This document shows positions 7,852-11,947 of a stretch of DNA of 11,947 nt, piece by piece; position 1 is the first letter of the stretch, and each line of letters starts with the position of its first letter. The notes beneath the pieces were generated by a model. It did not search any database, was not told the origin of the DNA, and saw nothing but the letters and a program-made list of their open reading frames with translations. Both the position numbers and the translations under genes were made by a program. The DNA is from Kiloniellales bacterium (GTDB lineage Bacteria > Pseudomonadota > Alphaproteobacteria > Kiloniellales > JAKSDN01), in assembly GCA_022360075.1 (NCBI GenBank), contig JAKSDN010001252.1, forward strand, positions 1 through 11,947, given 5' to 3'.

Positions 7852-10107
7852 CTACCGGATCTTCTTTTCTAACGGAGCCAAGCTATCCATTCGCTGCTGT
7901 AGCTCGAAAGTCACCTCCCGCGCGTCGTCTCGGTTCAGCACCACTCTCGGCGTGATGACAACGAGCAGTTCCGTTCGTTCGATCGAGTTCCCCGTCGTGC
8001 GGAAGAGGTTTCCCAGCAATGGGATTTCCGACAGGAGTGGGATACCTGTGATGTCCTCCTCCTCACGATCGCGAATCAGGCCCCCGAGCGCGACGCTTTC
8101 CCCGCTATGGACGGCCACGGTGCTCTCGATAGTGCGCTGCTGTATGGTGGGCGAATCGATGTCCGACGTTGTGGTCTCGACGACATCGCTGACTTCCTGG
8201 ATCACTTCCATCACAACGAGACCACTGGCGTTTACGCGCGGTGTCACCTCGAGAATGACGCCGGTATCTCGAAACTGAATCGTGTTGACCAATGGCGCTT
8301 CCGGATCGGTGACAGAGACAGCTGACTGAGTCGCGATCGGCACTTGATCGCCGACCCTCAAGCGCGCGGATTGGTTGTCGAGCACCATCAATTGGGGAGA
8401 AGAGATCACCCGGACGTCCGTAATGCCGGTGAGCGCATTCAAGACGACTTGAGCATCGCTTGCCGTCAGGGCGTAAGAGAATCCCGGAAACGCCGACGCA
8501 ACGGCACCGCTGCCCAACGAACTGAACGTCAGAGTGTTGTTGCCGCTTCTGAAGAACCACTGAAGCCCGTAACGAAGCTCTTCGTCCAAGATCACCTCGG
8601 CGATCGTCACCTCGATCAGAACCTGGAGCGGCTCGACGTCCAGCTTCTTCAGCGTTGCCTCGATCATTCGATACTCGGAGGGCGTCGCCATGACGAGGAG
8701 AGCATTGCTCTCTTCATTCGGGATGATGCGAATGGGACCACCTTGTCCGAATACGCCGATCTCGGCGTCCACGAATGGCGCCCCCGAAGGATCACCGGCG
8801 AGGAACTCGCCTGTTCGCCCCCGTCCTTCCGACTGTAAGTCCTCCTGAGGAACCAATCCTTCCTCATAGCTCAAGGTATCGGGAACGAACCGATCAGACA
8901 GCCCAGGACCACCAGTGAGCTGCCGCTGATCGCCGATCTCAAACACATCGCTCAAAGCTTCCGCCAAATCCTCCGCCCGCTTGTTCTGAACGAAGTAGAC
9001 GAAGATCCGACGGGCCGGCCCTTCAACGCCTCGATCGAGGCGCTCGATCCAAACAGCCACTTGGTCGAGATAGCTCGACTGCGGCGAAATCGCGAGAACC
9101 GCGTTAAGGCGGTCAATGGGCTGAAAGCGCACAGGTTGCCCTCCGATAGCTTCCGCCTGAGGCATGAACACCACTTCCATCTCAGCTACAATCCGCCGTG
9201 GCTCCGCTACCTCGACTGGAAACAACGCGAAAGACATGCCTTCCATCCAGTCGACATCGAAGGACTCGACGAGCGCTTGCAGGTCGCGGGCGTCAGACCC
9301 CGGGCCTGAAAAAAGCAACAGGTTCCTGGCAGCATCGAATCTCAGGTTCCGACCGGGGCCCACGAGCGGCCTTGCCAACTCGACGACCGAGGCTGCTGGT
9401 ATATATGACAGAGGAATGATGTAAGTGCCAAAGCCACTCGTTCGGGCAGCGGAGGACCGCAGGACGAATGGCGATGCTACGCCCTGCGACGCCTGTTCGA
9501 TGGGCACGACACGGTAGAGCTCCCGTTCTTTCACGACGGCATGTCCCGTCATCGAAAGAACATTCTCCAGCGCCGAAAAGACGGCAGAGCGTTTCAACGG
9601 CCGCATGGTCCGCGCCGTCACCGAACCCTGTACTGCCGGATCAATCACGTAATTCTCTTCCAGCGTGTCGCCAAGAACGAGGTCCACGACTTCTCGGATG
9701 TCACTGTTCACGAAATCAAACGTGACATCATCACCGTCGGTGGAGGCTTCGGAGTGGTTCTGGACAAGCGTCTGTCGCGCCAGCACTCCGGTCCCGCGAT
9801 AGAACTCAGGCTCTGTTAGCAGTTGAGACGAGCGCGCAGGCGCCCTGGGCTCGTCTGCTGCCGCCGCCAATTGCGCTTTCGAAGTTACTGACCCTCCCTC
9901 TGGCCCTGGCATCGGCGTACTCTTCTGTTCCGCTGTCCGATGCTTGGTGCTTGCCGATAGAAAGCGTGGACCGTCGTCATCAGAGATTGCGCTATCGACG
10001 TATTTGCCAAGACGAGAACATCCGGCAGTGACTTGGAGCACGATCAACACAATGCCCAACGTTGCGCCAAGACACTTGCGCGGTGGTGTAAGTCGTCCCG
10101 AAGTCAT
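7852..10107 (-). CDS. gspD: Type II secretion system outer-membrane secretin GspD, predicted lipoprotein
   Basis: GspD forms the multimeric outer-membrane channel of the T2SS. At 751 aa it falls in the usual range (about 650-770). Residues 15-30 form a lipoprotein signal peptide with lipobox VTAGC and predicted acylated Cys30. Ser31 at +2 is compatible with outer-membrane sorting. A linker rich in Ser, Pro and Ala (31-125) precedes N0 (about 127-205), N1 (about 228-290), N2 (about 292-362) and N3 (about 366-492). N3 carries a long loop at roughly 391-457. The secretin barrel spans about 495-722 and includes the conserved stretch GESVALGGLIRD (669-680) with IPLLSEIPLLGNLFR (689-703). Only about 30 residues follow, so there is no long S-domain for a GspS pilotin. 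Self-targeting by its own lipid, as reported for the HxcQ secretin of Pseudomonas aeruginosa, is inferred. Confidence 0.95.
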   Translation of the reverse strand: MTSGRLTPPRKCLGATLGIVLIVLQVTAGCSRLGKYVDSAISDDDGPRFLSASTKHRTAEQKSTPMPGPEGGSVTSKAQLAAAADEPRAPARSSQLLTEPEFYRGTGVLARQTLVQNHSEASTDGDDVTFDFVNSDIREVVDLVLGDTLEENYVIDPAVQGSVTARTMRPLKRSAVFSALENVLSMTGHAVVKERELYRVVPIEQASQGVASPFVLRSSAARTSGFGTYIIPLSYIPAASVVELARPLVGPGRNLRFDAARNLLLFSGPGSDARDLQALVESFDVDWMEGMSFALFPVEVAEPRRIVAEMEVVFMPQAEAIGGQPVRFQPIDRLNAVLAISPQSSYLDQVAVWIERLDRGVEGPARRIFVYFVQNKRAEDLAEALSDVFEIGDQRQLTGGPGLSDRFVPDTLSYEEGLVPQEDLQSEGRGRTGEFLAGDPSGAPFVDAEIGVFGQGGPIRIIPNEESNALLVMATPSEYRMIEATLKKLDVEPLQVLIEVTIAEVILDEELRYGLQWFFRSGNNTLTFSSLGSGAVASAFPGFSYALTASDAQVVLNALTGITDVRVISSPQLMVLDNQSARLRVGDQVPIATQSAVSVTDPEAPLVNTIQFRDTGVILEVTPRVNASGLVVMEVIQEVSDVVETTTSDIDSPTIQQRTIESTVAVHSGESVALGGLIRDREEEDITGIPLLSEIPLLGNLFRTTGNSIERTELLVVITPRVVLNRDDAREVTFELQQRMDSLAPLEKKIR

Positions 10108-10150
10108 AGCTGTTTGTGCCCGGCAGCTGGAGGAAGGCGCTGAACGATCG

Positions 10151-10166
10151 CGGCTCAGCTAAGCCG
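10151..10166. repeat. 16-bp near-palindrome upstream of gspD
   Basis: CGGCTCAGCTAAGCCG is symmetric about a central AGCT, with a single mismatched position on each side (C against A). It lies 44-59 bp before the gspD start codon. It could fold into a 5-bp stem with a 6-nt loop in the transcript or serve as a two-fold protein binding site. Confidence 0.4.
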
Positions 10167-10177
10167 TCGTCGGCGCT

Positions 10178-10270
10178 TTATCGACGGGCCGGCCCGAAGA
10201 CTTGGTAGGGCAGATCAGGTTCCACCTTTCGGACCCCTGTAGATGGCAACTCGGGTATTGTCAGGAGCAT
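10178..10270 (-). CDS. Possible 30-aa small ORF between the gspC-like gene and gspD
   Basis: An ATG at 10270 opens a 30-codon frame ending in TAA (10178-10180). The peptide begins MLLTIPELPSTG and ends FGPARR. It has no membrane segment and matches nothing I recognise. Its strength is the start context: GGGAGG (minus strand, 10283-10278) sits 7 nt before the ATG and overlaps the stop codon of the preceding gene, which suggests translational coupling. It may be a real small protein, a translated leader affecting gspD, or a remnant. Length alone gives no coding support. Confidence 0.35.
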   Translation of the reverse strand: MLLTIPELPSTGVRKVEPDLPYQVFGPARR

Positions 10271-10277
10271 TGGCTCG

Positions 10278-10283
10278 CCTCCC
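10278..10283 (-). promoter_or_regulatory. Strong ribosome binding site overlapping the gspC-like stop codon
   Basis: Read on the minus strand, the stop TAG (10285-10283) merges into GGGAGG (10283-10278), 7 nt before an ATG at 10270. It is the best Shine-Dalgarno match I noticed next to any start in this operon. It serves a 30-codon ORF rather than gspD, whose start is 163 bp further on. Confidence 0.5.
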
Positions 10284-10816
10284 TAGGGCAACGTTTGTTT
10301 CGCTCTGTATTGGAGCTCAACCGACTGACGCTTTCCCGCGCGCTCGAAGATTACAACGCCGCGAGTGATCGCAACGATTTCCCAGCCGTCGTATTTCTCG
10401 CCTTGCCTCACGGCCGTCGGTTTAGATCCGTGTGCCGAAGAAACGAGCGCCACGGCCTCATTGCCAGACGTGACTGTTCCTAAGAGGTCGACCGCCAGCT
10501 TAGGAAGGGATGGCTTTGGGGGGGCTGACTGCTTGACCCGACGAACAACCGGTTTGGGCTCGGCGACCGCAAACGGACGACGTGATGGCGAAAAGAGCGG
10601 CCGCTTGAGTATCGACTCGAATTCCGTCGCAGGTGGCGTTGGCGGAGCGAGTTGTGCCAAAGCTGGGGCCTTTGGACGAGGCGCTGGGGATGCGGTCACC
10701 TGGACGAGCGGTGGGCTTGTAGGCTCCCGCATCAGATCGAAGACGTGCCAGGCTAGGAAGCCGCAAAGACCTGCCAGGAACAACGGCAGCCGATAGCGGA
10801 TCGCCACTCGCATCAT
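10283..10816 (-). CDS. gspC: Type II secretion GspC/GspN-like inner-membrane protein with HR domain
   Basis: The protein is 177 aa with a short basic N-terminus, a membrane helix at about 10-26, a Pro/Ala-rich periplasmic linker (32-64), and the segment ILKRPLFSPSRRP (69-81) that recurs in short T2SS C/N-type proteins. A compact C-terminal domain (about 104-168, beginning LAVDLLGTVTSG) resembles the homology region (HR) of GspC. In GspC this domain contacts the secretin N0 domain and joins the inner- and outer-membrane parts of the machine. It lacks the PDZ or coiled-coil extension of classical GspC (usually about 270-300 aa). Its start ATG overlaps the gspM stop as ATGA, and a second ATG follows immediately. 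Such proteins are annotated variously as GspC or GspN, so the symbol is less certain than the role. Confidence 0.75.
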   Translation of the reverse strand: MMRVAIRYRLPLFLAGLCGFLAWHVFDLMREPTSPPLVQVTASPAPRPKAPALAQLAPPTPPATEFESILKRPLFSPSRRPFAVAEPKPVVRRVKQSAPPKPSLPKLAVDLLGTVTSGNEAVALVSSAHGSKPTAVRQGEKYDGWEIVAITRGVVIFERAGKRQSVELQYRAKQTLP

Positions 10817-11397
10817 GACGTCCGCTCCAAAGGTCTAAATCCGTACACGTCGAATTTGATCGTCAGTGGAGTCTCTCCGGTACGAGGCGTCTTCACGAGC
10901 CGACTTTGCGGATTTCGGACATCGACCTGATCGACGAAGAGCGTCTCATCCCTCGTTTCGAGCACATACAAAACGTCAAACAGGCTCCTAAGAGGCGCCT
11001 CCATTTGCACTCTGACGGCTATGCGATTGAACTTGCCGTCTTCGACAGGCGGTAGAACTTGGATACTACGAAGCCTCGCCTGCGATTGCGTCGCAACCTG
11101 GGTGACGACCTGCTGCAGCGCGGCGGCCGTCATTGAATCCGTCTCGCCTGGTAAGTATCTACTATCTAACCGAATTGCCCTCAGAAGCCTGGCTTTTTCA
11201 CGCTCAAGCTCAGGCACGTTTGCCGCGGCGCTCTCGTACCTCTGCAATAATCTCAAAGTGTCGGCAAGCTGATCATCGACCGCCGCGTATCTGTCGATAA
11301 GCGGTGAGACGAGGAGCCCATAACTCACGAGAATGATAGCAAACAGCAAGCCAACAGCGGCCAGCTTGCTCACTACTGTCCTGACATAGGTGGCCAT
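10813..11397 (-). CDS. gspM: Type II secretion system protein GspM, T2SSM_b type
   Basis: GspM is a bitopic inner-membrane protein that partners GspL and helps anchor the GspE ATPase. This 194 aa protein has a short cytoplasmic N-terminus, one membrane helix (about 12-31), a likely coiled coil (about 38-75) and a periplasmic ferredoxin-like domain (about 85-190). The segment YLPGETDSMTAAALQQVV (81-98) fits the T2SSM_b subfamily rather than the enterobacterial GspM. The coding sequence overlaps the end of gspL by 25 nt and the start of the gspC-like gene by 4 nt, so the three are probably translationally coupled. PilO is the type IV pilus counterpart, but the neighbours make GspM more likely. 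Confidence 0.85.
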   Translation of the reverse strand: MATYVRTVVSKLAAVGLLFAIILVSYGLLVSPLIDRYAAVDDQLADTLRLLQRYESAAANVPELEREKARLLRAIRLDSRYLPGETDSMTAAALQQVVTQVATQSQARLRSIQVLPPVEDGKFNRIAVRVQMEAPLRSLFDVLYVLETRDETLFVDQVDVRNPQSRLVKTPRTGETPLTIKFDVYGFRPLERTS

Positions 11398-11947
11398 TCT
11401 TCGCCCGTCTTTGACAGAACCGCATGTAAATCGAAACGCTCGAGCCCGATCTCCCGGTCGGCCACAATCGGTCCCGAAAACCGAGCGTCGGCAATGATCG
11501 TGGAGCCCTCTAGCGCTCCGATAAGTCCAGACGCCTTCTTAGAGAAACCGGAAAGACTCAAATTGGATTCGGACACGCCGAATCGCGCGACCCATGTGTG
11601 GTCCGGAAACAGCTCTGTCACTTCGGTCAGAACAAGGAGCACACGAGGGTGTCTATGTCTCTTGTTGAGGAGAAACTGGCTCTCTTCCGTCAGAGCCTCG
11701 ATTTCCTCCCGAAGCAAGAGTGCCTTCCTGCTTTCCTCCTTTGCACCGCTTAGGCGATCTTGGAGTTGAGCCAACGCGGCCTGCCTTTCCTGAAGCGGTA
11801 GATAGATAGCAGCAGCGCTGAGCAGTATCGCAAGGAGCGTCAGCGCGGCCGTCAGATATCGGATCGAAGATGACCGCTTGGTTCGGAGTTCTTGAGGCAG
11901 CAAGTTGATTGGCTTCCAACCACCCGCAACACCCGTCTCAGTGGTTA
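11373..11947 (-). CDS. gspL: Type II secretion system protein GspL, C-terminal part (5' end beyond window)
   Basis: The frame enters from the right edge without a stop and covers 190 codons before TAG at 11373-11375. The first residues (TTETGVAGGWKP) look like a linker. They are followed by INLLPQELRTKR, which matches the junction where the cytoplasmic actin-like domain of GspL, or the start of PilN, meets the membrane. One membrane helix follows (about 30-51 of the visible part), then a coiled coil (about 50-85), then a small periplasmic domain. A TTG-initiated separate gene starting at 11903 is possible but less likely, because the frame stays open upstream with GspL-like junction sequence. 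GspL recruits GspE and pairs with GspM, whose gene overlaps this one by 25 nt. A stand-alone PilN-like protein is the alternative, and bases to the right of the window would decide. Confidence 0.82.
   Translation of the reverse strand, partial: TTETGVAGGWKPINLLPQELRTKRSSSIRYLTAALTLLAILLSAAAIYLPLQERQAALAQLQDRLSGAKEESRKALLLREEIEALTEESQFLLNKRHRHPRVLLVLTEVTELFPDHTWVARFGVSESNLSLSGFSKKASGLIGALEGSTIIADARFSGPIVADREIGLERFDLHAVLSKTGEEWPPMSGQ

Larger units (their letters stand above)
10108..10282 (-). other. Intra-operon gap between the gspC-like gene and gspD
   Basis: In an operon whose other genes overlap or nearly touch, this 175 bp gap stands out. It contains a small ORF with a strong ribosome binding site and a near-palindrome just upstream of gspD. 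The frame of gspD can be extended upstream of its ATG only to a stop near 10159, with no ATG. I found no good paired -35/-10 elements; TTGCCA on the minus strand is -35-like but lacks a -10 partner. Confidence 0.6.

Noticed and set aside
8344..8838. A 164-codon plus-strand frame inside gspD
   Set aside because: It is antisense to the secretin barrel and N3 domain, with composition typical of a shadow frame.
10365..10796. A 143-codon plus-strand frame opposite the gspC-like gene
   Set aside because: It is antisense to a gene with a convincing membrane helix, linker and HR domain, and it lacks recognisable features.
11373..11903. The gspL region read as a complete 176-codon PilN-like gene starting at TTG 11903
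   Set aside because: The frame remains open to the window edge, and the residues before the TTG join naturally to the INLLP junction seen in GspL. A partial GspL is therefore more likely, though not proven.

Overview
The window comes from a Gram-negative bacterium, most likely a proteobacterium (perhaps gammaproteobacterial, but nothing here fixes the lineage). The evidence is a set of type II secretion system (T2SS) genes, including an outer-membrane secretin with a lipoprotein signal. Base composition is GC-rich throughout, except for an AT-richer patch at about 3615-3680. There are no RNA genes, CRISPR arrays, insertion sequences or attachment sites that I can support.

Region 1 (1-3445, minus strand) is the N-terminal 1148 codons of a large secreted RHS/YD-repeat protein. 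It reads right to left with no stop codon and runs off the left edge, so its C-terminus, where any toxin tip would lie, is outside the window. It has a Sec-type signal peptide, a DUF6531-like segment, YD repeats, two tandem and mutually similar beta-sandwich-like modules, then more YD repeats. A long plus-strand open frame over the same DNA (311-2992) is its antisense shadow.

Region 2 (3446-3870) is a divergent intergenic region of 425 bp. It contains inverted and direct repeats and probably the control sequences for both flanking transcription units.

Region 3 (3871-6822, plus strand) holds gspE and gspF, the T2SS ATPase and the inner-membrane platform protein, 3 nt apart.

Region 4 (6885-11947, minus strand) is a convergent operon. 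In transcription order it is gspL (5' end beyond the right edge), gspM, a short gspC/N-like gene, gspD and gspK. L/M and M/C overlap. A 175 bp gap between the C-like gene and gspD contains a 30-codon ORF with a strong ribosome binding site and a near-palindrome.

Together these genes supply the motor (E, F), the inner-membrane linkage (L, M, C-like), the outer-membrane channel (D) and one minor pseudopilin (K) of one secretion machine. The major pseudopilin GspG, the minor pseudopilins GspH, GspI and GspJ, and the prepilin peptidase GspO are not in this window. They may lie upstream of gspL or elsewhere. That the T2SS exports the neighbouring signal-peptide-bearing RHS protein is an attractive but untested inference.
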